From Trichoplax sp. H2 (lineage: Eukaryota; Placozoa; Uniplacotomia; Trichoplacea), in contig NOWV01000169.1 of assembly GCA_003344405.1 (NCBI GenBank), positions 62,001 through 126,000 on the forward strand: DNA of 64,000 bases, written 5' to 3'. The notes under the pieces are model-generated. The model made no database searches. It was not told where the DNA came from and saw nothing but the letters and a program-made list of their open reading frames with translations. Made by a program: the position numbers and the translations under genes. This document shows, in pieces, positions 12,711 through 37,654 of the stretch (position 1 is its first letter; every line of letters begins with the position of its first letter).

Positions 12711-12962
12711 TTAGTATAACTTGATATTAGCGCTATTACCTTTAGGGTGCAGAATTTGACGATTGTAGGGAACATGTCGTATCGATTCCTCCCATCCCTT
12801 CGTCAATAGTCTGCTATTTCCTATGTAATCGTTGAATCGTTTTGGAATTTCGACAAAGCGCTTGTGTTCTACAGATGTAAAGCGACGCGGCGTTGCGTTC
12901 GTTAGCTGATAGAACCACATGGCACTTATAATCACTACGATAAATTTTTTCATCTTCAGCAT
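12711..12962 (-). CDS. Small secreted, dibasic-rich peptide precursor (putative)
   Basis: A single 83-codon ORF. The N-terminus looks like a signal peptide: two Lys, a run of hydrophobic residues (FIVVIISAMWFY), then LTNA with likely cleavage before TPRR. The mature part contains three dibasic sites, RR, KR and KR, each followed directly by Phe (PRRF, HKRF, PKRF), as in prohormone-processed peptides. There is no Cys after the signal. A TATATAAA box on the minus strand at 13005-12998 sits about 37 bp upstream of the ATG, which would leave a very short leader. The second Met (12953) is an equally good start. Codon composition is richer in G+C than its surroundings. I recognise no family, and chance or a lineage-specific secreted protein remain possible. 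Confidence 0.45.
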   Translation of the reverse strand: MLKMKKFIVVIISAMWFYQLTNATPRRFTSVEHKRFVEIPKRFNDYIGNSRLLTKGWEESIRHVPYNRQILHPKGNSANIKLY

Positions 12963-15900
12963 TTTCGAATAAATCTGTTTAAATTGGAAAATCGCAATTT
13001 ATATAGATATTTATCGAGGCTTTCTTATTTATAGATAAAATCTTAAATTCTATGTTTGTCTACGGTATCGCATTTATCAATGCACAGCAACTTTGAAGCC
13101 TAAATTCGAACAAGTACCTTTGTGCTTTCATAAAAAAATAGACAAGCGAATAATGCGCTACTGTTATAAAACTAATTGCTATATTTTGAAATAAGCAAGT
13201 TCTTTATAAATTTTTAGTGATAATCTATACTATTCTTTCAAATATTTTATATAATTCCACTTACATTTATGTAAAGTAATCGGCCCGGTGATAAGATCAG
13301 TTCAAGGTGTAGAATGATTAATCGATTTGTATCAAAACATTTGCTTTTATAGCTTCTGCACTATTGATTATCTATGATTACACTCGGAATTACGTAATAT
13401 TATACGTAGTACTTACGAATACTAATGCTATAATATTACTGACAAGAACTGTTAAATTACTAGACTATTCGACTACAATAATACGTGTAAACTACGAACA
13501 AAGGGTAACAACTGGCTACTTTTGTTAATAATCCTGAAGGTGCGGATTAAAGTAAACAATGACAGGGAAAGAGGAAGTCGCTGCATAATAGAAGATTATT
13601 AAGAAGACTAATTTTTTAATCTATAAATGCCAAGGCTTTATAACTTTGTCTATACAAATAAACATAATTCTATTCTTGACGAGTCGTCCCTAACGGTGTT
13701 TTAATTTTAGATTTGTTTTGTTTGAAGGTGTAAATGTCTGCTGAGGTTATCATACATCTGGAAGCTAAAAATATGTCAGAGTAATCCAAAACATATTTAT
13801 GCGTAATCAACATACATATGATAGAAATGAATGTGAATGTATTGTAAGTCACTGGACACACCGCTGATTCACACCGATCTAATTCACCTTTTATCTATCC
13901 CTTCTTATTGCAGCTAACATATAATATCCGCAATATAATTAAATACTACATTTCTTTTTAAAAATGTTAAAATATTAGAATTTATGATTATAAAATATTA
14001 CTATCATTTATATATAGATAATGTATATACGTAAACAATATTGCACCTGTAATCTAACTTTTTTCGAAGTCAAATCATTAAAATCAAGCTGTTATATGGT
14101 TCCGATCTATTTAAGAATTGATTGTAGAAGTGGATCGAAATACTTATGCAAATATTAAAATGCCCAAATGGCAACGTCATTCCCCAAAATAAGAGTGATT
14201 GCATATTATACATTTTTTATTATCTACGGTATTGTTTTGATTACAATTAAATTTTAGAATCCGAAATATACTGCGTATAAAGAAGCAATCTCACAATTGA
14301 TTCATAAAAATTTATTAGAAAGACATTGCCAGCCGTATAGATTAACCTTTGTAGACAAAGTTCTAGCGAAACATATTATTTCAAGATTTAGTATAAATCA
14401 AATCTAGCGCCATATTTCGTGGTTGTTATTTTGTTGTAGCAAATATACTTTGGCAATATATGTTTAATGCCATCAGTATGCAAAATTAAAGATAAATTCT
14501 ATGGCGTTATAGAATTTTTATCTTTATTTAGCATCTTAACCAAATCTTTAAAGGAAATTTCATAATAGAGATAATACTTAAATTTACACCAAGATGCTAA
14601 AATATTTAAATTGATATGGCTACTGCAAGCATAAGTTTCGATGTTTTGCAGTCTGTATGCTAGTTTAAAGATTAAAAATTGAAGGATCAGGAATCGAAGA
14701 TATGCTCTACTAAAATCAAACTCTAATGAATATAATTTAATTTATTACTTAGATCTGCCGTTATATATAATGGCATAGCCTTAGAAAATCTCAACCAATG
14801 TAGGCTACTCTGGATTAAATAATAAGGTCCTCGTTGATATGAATTATAGACACATATCGCAATCCTTAAATTTCTTTATCATGGAAATATGTGAACTGTC
14901 AAGTCAATGAAACCTTATAGTCTAATCATGAGTAAATTTTACCTGTGAGGATTTAAGTGATATGTTTTACTACTTGAATTTATCATTATATTGACAGTAG
15001 ACCCTTACCGTTGTACCTACAATACAGTGAGAATCGACCTTTGACAGAAAATTTACGCTTTTAAGAGAAAATTTTTAGTTGAGTGGTCTCTGGTACTGTA
15101 CAATTAATTACTGTAATTTCTTAACTGGTCGACTTGATACATGTTTCTCACATGGTCAATTTTAAGTTTTTTGTTCCAGGGTTGGAAGTTCAAGCAATTT
15201 GTTAATTTATACTGCTAACGGAGAGACAAGAAATATATTTTAAAAAAGGCTTTGCTATAATACGTATCGCGTATATCTATTAATAATGATCAAGAATAAA
15301 TTTTTTTCAAAATATAAATCGCTGTCCGCAGGTACCGGTAATGAATCAACTGAATAGATTTATTAGTAGACTTTTTAGAAAAGTATACAGTGTCTGTTCA
15401 TCGTGAATAGGTATTTCAGCTAGTTTATAAACATGTTATTGTACCAATATTCTGTCGCTTTATGTGAAGTGAGATTGCTTGGATTAGGTGTAAATTTGAT
15501 ATTAATTGTAAATTTTTGTTCGTGTCCGAACAAGGTCTGTCATTTTCATATATCACAATTCTACTAGAAAACTTCTACAAGATTATGGCCTGGATTTTCA
15601 TTGGCTTTACAACAATAGTCCATCGATAGAAAATGACGATAGATTTACTGTATACCCAATAAAGTAATGGAGGTGTACCTGCAAATTCTGCTTACCGCAG
15701 TTACCGGTAATTTTAGTGCTGTGCTCATATTGTTTTATGGTAAACAGCAATACACTTAGGAAATTGCTAATAGTGAGATATTTTTAAACCTTTTGTTAAT
15801 ACAAATTAAAATTAGTTGAGGATATTCGATGTAAATGCTATAAATAGTGTTACTCACAATTGAGTGAAACCTATCATAATCGTTTTAATAGCGGTTTTGT

Positions 15901-16731
15901 ATAATAACTAAATCAGCCTTTCCTTAAGGATTTTAGTGTATGCCTGTTAAAATTTTTTAAATATTGGTTAAGGTAAGGCTTGCAGCATCTGATAGAATAA
16001 TATTAACAGACAGACTTATGAATGAAAAAGTACAAAAATAATAATTTCAAATGGATTAATCCGCTTAATCAGAGTATGACACCTGTCATTTTATAATGCC
16101 ACATGATATCTTTATTTCGTGTTTCTCAGATAAAGATTTGTAGATAAATTCGTACGTCTAGTCGTCTACTACCGCAGTACAATACCTAATTGCACACTTT
16201 GCACTAGCTTCGACTATTTGCGAGGTTGCTATAGCTATAACGATCGAAACTGGATTGAAATTAAATCTATTAAATCAATTGAAGGTAACAAGCGTTAACC
16301 CAGTTTCAAAAAGAAATTTAAGGTAAAATTTACCGTAATCAAATAGAATCCATAGCGATGGAGGAATAGATAAATATTTATACCCTGGCAACACGGCGAG
16401 TAATGTTAGAAAAGATTCTTACTTATACAGTACTATGAATTTGCGATATAACGCTATGTAAGTGTTTACTATAGGTTAAAAGATAAGGTGAATCTTCAAT
16501 TCAGCACGTATATTATTATTACTGCACTATACAGTGTTTAAAAGAATTCTAGAGCATAATTTTAAAAAGAGCACGCTATAGTGTCAAGTAATTGTCTTGC
16601 ATTTTTCCGCAATGTCGTCATATCTCCGTTGATGATATACGCCTTTGAATCTTATTAATTGAATATGATTGTACACTTCCGTTCACCATTCGATCTTGCC
16701 AAATTCTGATTCATTGACTTTCACTAGGAGC
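12963..16731. other. Gene-poor spacer, right part
   Basis: No coding exon recognised on either strand. The only structure noted is an 11-bp perfect inverted repeat (14527-14537 and 14591-14601, TTTAGCATCTT and its complement) around a 53-nt loop that can pair further in part. Confidence 0.5.
12998..13005 (-). promoter_or_regulatory. Possible TATA box of the small peptide gene
   Basis: TATATAAA read on the minus strand, about 37 bp before the ATG at 12962. In a 30% GC region such a box can occur by chance; the support is its position before a coding-like ORF. Confidence 0.3.
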
Positions 16732-19700
16732 TTAATTGGCATCACAAATAACTTCTACAATCTATAAATATATTTATGAATTTTAACAAACTATAATTAG
16801 GTAGCACAACGGTAAACTTTTGCTTACGCTTTGTTCCATAAGTAAAGGTTCCAGGCATCGATTTACAGTACTATTCACAACCTCATCCAATAGAAAACTC
16901 ACTATACTGTTATTAAAATAATGTTAAATATTACTTTAGCAACGACTAACATAAAATCATTTATAAAAGAGTATATGAACATCGCACAAGAGTGAACGAT
17001 CGACTACCTTTCGTCAGAAACGAATTTCCATAAGTGCAGGTATAAGTAGTATGTGTCGACTTGTATTTGTTGCAGACCATATTTATTAAAAGTGCGCAGT
17101 CGGATACACTCAAGAAACGTCTTGAAGATAAAAGTGCCTCAGTTATAAATACAGTTTACAGTTATTCTAGCATACTGCTAAAGATACATACTTTTAAAGC
17201 AATTTTAACTATTCCCGTCATAACAGATAATTTACTGAATTCTACGGCACTAAAGATTTCAATCCTTTCTGTAAATAGCTTCTGGATATTAGACATTAAG
17301 CTAGTATCAAACGGTGCCACACTAACGAAATAAATAATCAAGATGTTAATCGGATGCATTCTGCTTCCTGTATGACACAGAATCGAATTTTAATTCGCTA
17401 ACTTTCCACTGTATCCCCATTGTTTAGATTGATTTCTTGAAGGTGGACGCCTCCCTGAATCTTTTCCATAGTAACAAAATATTTACCATATAATTTCGTC
17501 AAGATATTCATGAATTAGCTTAATTATAATAATAATTATATCCTTTTAAACAGTATAGTGATAACATCGTTTCACCTGAGCCGATATCGTGTCTTGATGC
17601 ATCTTCAAATAACATTCCAACCTGCACATCAACAGCGTTGAGATCTTCTACAACTCTTTTCATAACAGAACGGACATTCCTTGGCTCAATGGTGTTCATC
17701 CAGTCGCGCGTTTCAACGCTTTTTCTTATCATCTAAAATGTAAATCGAAATATAAATGTATACCTACTGCCTAGAATTATGCAACATATAGCCTGGTTGG
17801 TGACAGGGACTACTCAAGAAGAAATTTTGTTAATTTTTCTCTCCTCCCCTTCTTGTAAGGAGAAGGTGGAAGGCTTAGTTTGGCTGGAGGGGATTAGCTT
17901 GAGATTTGGGGGACAAATTTTTTCTTCAGTAGTCCCTGTTGGTGGTCAGTAATCTTATCTACATCAAAATAAACTAGTAATTTATGGTGTGATGTGGGTA
18001 CCTGAGATATTATTAGCCCTTGAGTTTTTACGTAGTAATCCAGTAGAGTCTAAAATATTTGAGGTACTTTAATACTAAGATAACGTGAATTGTGATTATA
18101 ACATTACTATATAACCTGAGCAGTATCTTTGGTTTGTTGACGTAATTCCATAACTGATAGACTGTTTGAGCTACTATCACCGCCAATAATGTGGGGAAAT
18201 TTCTCATCTGTTATAGATATCTGTAAAATTCGCAACAGTAAAATGCTGTAGCAATTAGAGGTACTTCAAGTATTGTAAAAGCTCAATTTGATAAAAAAAA
18301 TGAAAGGTGCGTGCTTACTATATAATTAATAGTCGAATTGTGAAAATCAGAGCAGAGGCGGGAAAGTAGTAGCAATAATTCCGGTGGTATTGACATTCCT
18401 TTACCGTGAATGGTCGTGCAAAAATTCTAAAACGATTAAATCAAAATCTTGACTGCTCCATCGGCGCATTTAAATTATGTAATAAAATTACGAGTAGATA
18501 ACTTTGATATTCCTAACTTTCGCTACTATGTTGACATGCTTGATAAAATTGATAACGAATGAATCCCTGACATCGCGACAAAAGTTATTTCGAAAGTATG
18601 CTGTGTTGGCTATAGTAGTGAAATCCGGGTTTATAAATTCCTGCGATAAAGCAATACATTGTAATGTTATGTGCATTAGTGGTCACTCATTAATACAATG
18701 TAATACTGTGTGCCAAATATAATGATAACATAATATCGACCTCCAAATGATCGAGGAAGTATTTCATTTTTTGGGTGACAGCTGAAATAGTTCTATGTAA
18801 TAAATCGATCATTTTAATTTCCAGCTCTTTATCTTTTTGAGATATTTTGTTACTCGCCATAGTCTGCCTAATATCAGTTATGCAATCTAGTAAGTTAAGA
18901 ATAGGAAAGTGACGTTAAATATCACTCATTATATAAGACTAATTTGAATACAATGAAATATTTTAGCGAACCTGCAAAATACGCTTTCAATTGCTTGAGA
19001 TAGTGATGTAAACGCTCTCGTGTTGCATCAAATACCACGTTTAAGCTTATCCTGTAATAATTATAATCAGGATAGAGTCAGATACCAAGATATTTTGTGA
19101 TCGTGCACAGTTTTAATTTATATTGTATATGGTATACGTATCTCTCAGAGTGTCAGAATATTTAGAATGGAAGTTATCTTACTCTTTTATGCCAATATCA
19201 GGCAGTAGCTTGTCTAAAGCTTGTAAACGTCTGTAGAATCTGTCAAGGGCTCTAACTAGGATAGGATTGTCTTCACTATCGGTCTGCAATGAGGCAAAGT
19301 AGGCATAGATCACCCATTGTTAAAGGCTAATGCATCATTAAGCTATTACAAAATGTCGAAACGAAAATGATCTAAAGTGTATCTAGATATAAATTACGTA
19401 CACAAGGAATTTCCAATAGTATAAAATCCTGACAATAGCTTAAATAATCGTTAAACATTTTTTGGACAAACTGTCTGAGTCTTTCAGTTGCCGCATTTTC
19501 TGTTTCACGTTGAAGTGGTGTTCTGTTTTTGATAATGATTTATTGTGAGACTGACATCGCTAGGCATTAAGATACTATAAATGTTTAGTATGCACACCCA
19601 ATATCACCATGATATTGCATGAAATTCTCTTTATATGTTGCAATTACAAGACACATGTCGCTTACGAATCCATTACAGCCGCAATCAATAAACTCCAAGA

Positions 19701-22572
19701 TATCCTGCATTCGAACAAGACTTATTATGATGTGGCTTCGTGTCATATAATAAAGTATGTGATAACATAATTGTGTCGCAGGAATTTAGTAAACGAATTA
19801 TATCTGTTTAAGAAACTCACCATCGACTGAATATTGGCCGGATTAGCGTTTGGACTATAACTTTTTCTACAAACGTCTGCATTAAGCAAATCATCAGAGG
19901 TGGTGATCGCCGAAGTTTCTGTAACGAAATTGGGATTTTGTTCTCCATCAACACTCACAGTATGCATGTTAAGTTTTCTTGATTGTAGCTAAGAATGGTA
20001 TTAGAATTATTAATATTGTTTGTTAACTTAAACAATCTTATACATAAAAATTTAATTTGATAAGCTACTAAAAAAGTTGATTTGCCTTGTCTTTAAATAT
20101 AATTAAATTCATAGTTACAAGTTTCTTAAAGCATACTAAAAACTTTATATCAAAAATTACGGACTTGCTGCCTGAGAAACTGTAAATCTTCATCTAGACG
20201 TCGCTTAGCGCTGTGTAAGGAAAATAGCAGTAATTAATTGCGTATCATAGTTCAACAGATGGAACAGTTATAATACTGTACATACTGGTTCAAGAATTTA
20301 TCATACAGTTCATCAGGTTTTTCCTTTAATTGCAGTAAAAGTTCAACGCATGTCGTCAATTCCTTAGAGGTAGACTGAAAGTATTGGAAAATCAATCAAT
20401 GGAGTAATAAACCTAAAATTAATAGTTTGAATTCTGTAATAACGTATAAGCTCAGCAACTAAATATATTCGAATATTCTGACCTCCGGATCATCAAACTT
20501 CTCCTTTAGAATCTTGCATAGTTCACCCATAATAGATTGGCAGTCATTGCGTATCCCTTGAAAGGAAGGCTCATGATGATACCGATCGAGAATATCTCTT
20601 GTTTTAGTATAATACCTAATCATAGTATATGAATATCATAATAATCATTTGATGCTGTGAAGTTAAAAATCTAAATATTAATATCAGGCCAACCTAACTG
20701 CCTGCGAAAAGGACTTCATATGTATACATTGCTTCAGGCGAAATGGAAGCTCAAACAAAAACTGTAGCTAAGAGTATATTGATGATATAAAATGTAAGTC
20801 AGATTTTCTGATTCTATTTGAAATATGTCAATAAGGGACTTCTAGCTCAGATAAAAGCTATACTTCGTTATTTCGTAAATCAGCTATGCAGTGGTTACTT
20901 ACTTTCTTCAATAATGTATGAACTCCCGATAATTTCGTTATTTGTTGACGCCTTTCAGCCAATGTTGAACTAATGTTGCTGCTAAATTCAGTAATTGATG
21001 ACATTTTGATTGCAAGCTGCTCCATTTCGTTTTCCATTTTTTTAAAATCATGTTTCATCTATTTAAAGGAAAGGAAAGCAAAGCAACAGGAGAACGCTTA
21101 CTTATATTTTTTAATGCTATTACCAAGTTAGATGATCTCAAATTTCGTGTCTGTCGATTATGCGATACAGTAATGATTAATCTAAGACATCATTTTAGAT
21201 GGTCCTATCTTATTTTGCGATTTACAGTCGACAAAGAACGTAATCAAAGCAGAGAAGACATACCTTTTTGATAGTGTCCGTTGCACTAATAAATTTGTTG
21301 TAGTTTTCATAGACTAGAGTTTGCATTTCACTGTCCAGGGCTCGAATTTCTGCCATTAAGGTAAAAATCATATGTACAACCATAATATGAATTATATTAA
21401 TGTAAAGGATAATGAGGGGTAAAAGTATATATGTGAATTACGTTAGTGTGTTATAGTAGTTCACTGGCAACTAACTAATAAGGTTTTAAAATCATTTTTG
21501 ACGGAAATATTAAATGCATCAGAAACGATTATATACCTCAGTGATTTCTAGGGTTACAGTTATACCGTATTTATACGAGGTCGTATTAGTAATAAATACA
21601 GTTGGGATAGCGTGATTTTATTAAATTCAGAAAGGATTCCGTAATAGTATAAAAATTTCAAGTAACTACAATAGGGGGCTAACGATTACAGGATTGTTTA
21701 TGGAAAGCCTACGGCACTCCATATCATTCATAGGATGTGTCAACAGAATCTCGCGCTATTACTCCATAACATTCCACCGTCAAATTCTGCTATTTCTGCA
21801 AATATATTTATAGAACTTTCCATCACATTACGTGTATTACTATAGCTTTTGTTGGAGTGAAAAATCGCTACTCTAACATGTCTTTCTGTGGCCCCAACAG
21901 GATTGCTCATTACCATAATCCTTACACTTTTAAATGACGGGAATACTTTCTAGTTTTATGTCACTATTTTTAAACTTATAATTTACTATTTATTAATAGT
22001 AATTATTGTTATCAATGTATAAAATTTCATCGTTATGACATTCTTAATAAGATTTTTAAGGTTAGGCATGTGAAATTCATTACTAACGTTTGACCATCTC
22101 CGTTTCCTTTTCCATTAATTGTTGAAGTCCATTCTCTCTAAGTTGTTTGGACAGATAAGATTCTACTTTAAATTGGTTACTGTCGATATCCAATGGATCG
22201 ATTGTTTGTGACCCTCCTTGTTCTTGCAAACCATAGTATAGCTTCAAAATGCCACGAGTCGGACGACGAGTGGGTTCATCTCCGCCGTCAAAATCTGTAC
22301 AGAATGGTACAAGAGGGTCAAGAGTATGCAAGCTGTTGTATCAAACAAGTTAAAGTTTCAATATTACACTAAGAAACTAGAGATGAATTGTGCAAAAACA
22401 ATTACATCGGTCTAAAACCATGTTAAGATAGCAAACTGTGGCTCTAGACAGCACTAGAATCTGGATTATACTAAGATCATAACATTGTCATTATATAATT
22501 AAAGTTGCGAACTACAGTACTAGGAATTCATTGAATGGTCCCCGCGGCTGTGTTATTACCTGATGCAGCCAT
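16732..22572 (-). CDS. VPS51: VPS51, subunit of GARP and EARP tethering complexes
   Basis: Vps51 (fat-free/ANG2) joins VPS52/53 with VPS54 or VPS50 to tether endosome-derived carriers at the Golgi or recycling endosomes. Twenty-four exons close in frame at 821 aa (human about 782): 22572-22560, 22294-22088, 21349-21264, 21058-20903, 20761-20694, 20615-20483, 20374-20286, 20210-20165, 19988-19821, 19704-19598, 19522-19402, 19283-19183, 19051-18972, 18886-18741, 18640-18518, 18426-18319, 18220-18116, 18049-18002, 17732-17576, 17454-17403, 17321-17192, 17120-17008, 16906-16828, 16761-16732. Family landmarks: [14 protein letters not shown] near residue 20, [78 protein letters not shown] and the C-terminal VEVICDAN. 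The first exon codes only MAAS plus one base. The intron 18001-17733 contains a MITE-like element. Confidence 0.95.
17803..17939. mobile_element. MITE-like element in VPS51 intron
   Basis: A 137-bp segment bounded by inverted repeats of 27-28 bp: 17803-17830 begins ACAGGGACTACT, and 17913-17939 is its near-perfect complement ending AGTAGTCCCTGT. Both sides are flanked by TGGTG (17798-17802 and 17940-17944), a likely target-site duplication. No coding capacity. A similar half-end (AGTAGTCCCTG) occurs near 24970. It is a non-autonomous DNA transposon by structure; the superfamily is undecided. Confidence 0.85.
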
Positions 22573-25500
22573 TTTGGAACTTTTATGTAGTATAGAAGAC
22601 TGTATTTGTTTACCATGAGCTGTACAGAATTCTACTCGTGATCAGTCATTGAAATTATGGTACGGTGCATATTGTTATGCAAGTCTAAACGTTTTTAATA
22701 ATTATTTAACAAACAACTACGTACATAAATCAATCTTACTTGCTATACTGCAGTATGTCTGCGCAGCATATACCTGCTATTTTAGTAAAACTAAAGTTAC
22801 TGGTACCAATTGCATGGCACAGAGGTAAGAAAATGGCCAACTATCGACTTACCCACTGATATTTGTCCGTAATTAGTAATTAATATTGTTGCAGATACGA
22901 TCATATGATCAGTGAATTATGCCATGCTGTACAGTGTACAGTACGTACAACCCTAAATTGTCAGAATTTCAATCACCAGCTGTTCTCGTTTAGTCTCTAA
23001 TAATTAATTATATTTACTAATAATATCGTACAAATGTACACTTGTACAGGTATACGGCGCACCTACTACGTAGTTTTTTTCTGATCTCTCGCATACAGCA
23101 CTTAAAAAGTACAGTACTGTATAGTACAGTAGCTATAATTATCCGTGACTTACAGAACTGTACGTACTGTATATCAAAGCTAACTCGGATCTAAGAGATA
23201 GGAGTATAAAGATATTTTAAGGGTGTTATTGATATTTTGATAGCACAAACTAAGGTTAGGAATTAAACCTTGCCATTCTAACTATTGAAGGGAACTCTTT
23301 TCTGTTAAAATCGAAGCTGTTAAACGGTGTAAGAGGTCATTTACCCGATCTCCAAATGCGTAAATTTATAGTGAATACTCTCCGGATGTGTCTGAGCTAG
23401 TGGATGAATTGGCGCATTGACATACGAATAATGTAATAGATAGCAACAGGACAGAAGCAAACGCTTACAACAACTTCTGTTAGGAAAAGCTATAATATTG
23501 TATATAATAAATGAAATTCGTGTGAAAATCGAATTTCATTTATCTCTATAGTGTACTTCTTATCAGGCTAAGCAAACTACAGTATTCTACAGTACATGCC
23601 ACAAAAATTTGACGAGCAATATTCACGCACAATACAGTACTGTACTGTACAGTGTACAGCGTTTCAGATTCAGCTGCGTGGATAATTTATAGTTGATTAG
23701 TGTACCGTAGACGCATTTTATGGTGAAGTTATTAGATAAGATTTCAGCGATTTTAAGTCTTAATAAGCTCTGTCGATACACAACAAATCGTGAACGTACT
23801 GTACGGTACAGTGCACATATCTACAGTACAATGCAACTCATGGAATATGAAGGCTGATAAGTGCTATGTACAGTAGTACTGTATATTATACTGGATGTTA
23901 TCTGTCGTTTTGAAGATCTTTGGTTATTAAGAAAGTAAAACAAAATTACTGGTCGAGCCTGCATACAGTGTTTTACGTTATGAATTGATGAACATTTCAA
24001 CCTCTTACCCGCCATTTGGATGCAAGGAGATTCGGAAAGGCTATATTTCACATACAGTATGCACACTGCAGGCTGCGGCGGTACCTGATCAGTGATCACG
24101 GCATAAGCGTTTATGAAACGTTAACTACGCTGTACGCAGCGTTGTTCACAATTAAATGTTTAATGTTATAACCGAACCTTTCTCACGCCTACAGTACTTG
24201 GTAGCTACTTTTGTCATGGAAGCATTAACTGTACTGTACGTACATTGTACAATGCAGCTTAGCATGTGTAATACAGTACTTATACAGTATAGTACACTGT
24301 ACAGTAGAGTTAACACTTATCTACTGTACTGTAATCATGTACAGTACTGTACCGTACTGTAGTAAACTTGCATACTACAGTACAGTATACACTACAGGAA
24401 CGAAGTAAAGTATTCTTAGTACTGTAGATATACAAGGTATGGTATGGCTATACTGTACTGTACTGTACTGTATGTATGCTCATGGAAACAGCGTATAGTA
24501 CTCAGTATTGAATAAGATTTAGAATAGAATTTTTACATCAAAAACCAATTCGACGTCAATCTTACAAATCCTATGAAATAAGCTAAAACATTTCATTCAG
24601 ACTTACGCTTAACACATCGTATAAGGAGTAAAACGCACGAAAAATAACATTGTTAAACGTATAATTTCCAAATATTTAATAGATTTAAGATTTTTTATTA
24701 TGTTACAATCCATAAATGGATTCGCCATTTTCATGCAAATCGATACTGTATCATCAGCCATCTCTGTAGTATGCTACTGATGAAAGCGTAACCATACTGC
24801 TTAAAACCAACTTGGCAGGCTAATAACAGCTGATTTGGATGTCAATCGCAGACTGTAGTGTGCCATTACAGATATGTGATACAGTTGAAATGACCAAAAA
24901 ACAATCAGTCTCCACATTATTAGTACAGTATAGTGAACAACCGTTTCCTGTCCCGTCTCTTTCTGTTTAGTAGTCCCTGATACTATACTGTACTGTACAT
25001 GTATTCTGTACCAGAACAGTGGACTAGAAAGAAGGGCCAACATACAGTTACAGCTGTCGAAGGTTTGGTTGTAGAACCAGCGGCTTCTCGATAAAAATTG
25101 AACTTCGGCACTGCTACAGTCTACAGTACAGTATTACTGTACAGCTGTACTGTAGATATTGTAATCTTGTAATTAGCGGAGGAGTTTGCGCAGTCTAGCG
25201 ACCTGAGTGTATCACTATATCACGTCCATAGAATTTTTCCTTTTACAGTTTTACCTCTACGATCACGTCTTTCACTTGAGGTATAGGTACCTCAAGGTTC
25301 AGGTATGGCTCGTCACTGGCTATAAGTTCTATACAGTATAAGGTTAATATCTGACGTAAAATCGAAGGCGCAGAGACACTGCGAAATCTATTAGGTTAGG
25401 GATAGGGTACACACGTACTGTACACCAGAGTTCTTAATCAGATTTAGCGCCTTGATACGCGGCTAGGCCAGGACGAGGTATGTACTGTAGATTTGAGCTC

Positions 25501-26170
25501 TACGCTACTTTGTCACAGCGTCGCCAGTTCGTGATAGAAATACAATAATAAACTATGCTGGTATATAAAATTGATAGTAATACGCCAAAAAATTGAGTAG
25601 ACAAATATAACCATCCGTGTACTGTACAGTGTACAGTACTGTAGTACTTGTAACAAACTTATCGTACTGCATGTCATAAAACTTCAAAGGGCAACAAAGG
25701 GCAACTGTACTTAGATTGATTCATTATATAGCTACGGTAGCTTACCATTAAGAGTAAAATTCTAAAGCCCAGAAACATTAAGATTAATTTAAGTATCGTC
25801 ATACATTAGCAAGCCAAGACAAAAATTTCACCATAAATATAAAATAATAGCAGTTTATTAGCTATTTTACGGTAGCTACGTAAGTTACCACCATAACATT
25901 TATATTTAATAAGGCGTAGATATAATGTTTGCAATTAACCATCCGAATTATGCCTCACATAGGTATTTACTGTTAAAACATTACAGTAGAAATTACGGGA
26001 ATGTTAGTACATCTTTGATTTAGAAACTACAGTAATGCCTATCGTAGTTTATTAATGTTTGCAAAATAGCAACAGGGTTTTAAATTATAAAGGTGATAAA
26101 CTTAATTCCAGAACAATCTCGTAAGCTATTTGCGGAAGGGTTTTACGGTTTAAATTGTGAAAAAAAGCAA
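22573..26170. other. Spacer VPS51 5' end / SNRNP200 3' end
   Basis: Noncoding as far as I can see. GTAC-pentamer repeats are scattered through 22920-25650, densest at 23600-24480. A 9-bp hairpin CTTGAGGTA / TACCTCAAG lies at 25275-25296. A TTTATT at 26048-26053 (AATAAA on minus) lies about 120 bp past the SNRNP200 stop and may be its poly(A) signal. Confidence 0.65.
23600..24480. repeat. GTAC-pentamer cluster upstream of VPS51
   Basis: Multiple short runs of TACTG and CAGTA pentamers centred on GTAC (for example 23634-23658, 24290-24303, 24338-24360 and 24451-24472). Same family as the arrays at 1057, 37565 and 52470. Confidence 0.75.
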
Positions 26171-37494
<11,324 letters not shown>

Positions 37495-37654
37495 TATGGA
37501 AGTCTTAAGGATATACTCGTGGAGTAGATATCTAGAGATAAAAGAATATCCTCATAAAATATGATATTTACTGTAGTACATGTACACTAGCACACTAGTT
37601 GTTTATTAATTTGATATTCCACAAAGAGGAAGTATATAAGCAGAGTATATAAGT

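Noticed and set aside
13670-13861. 63-codon minus-strand ORF in the gene-poor spacer
   Set aside because: No signal peptide, motif or promoter, and base composition equals the AT-rich background.
25275-25296. 9-bp hairpin CTTGAGGTA / TACCTCAAG
   Set aside because: Too short to tell from chance palindromes. It contains GGTACC-type symmetry but no let-7-like or tRNA features.
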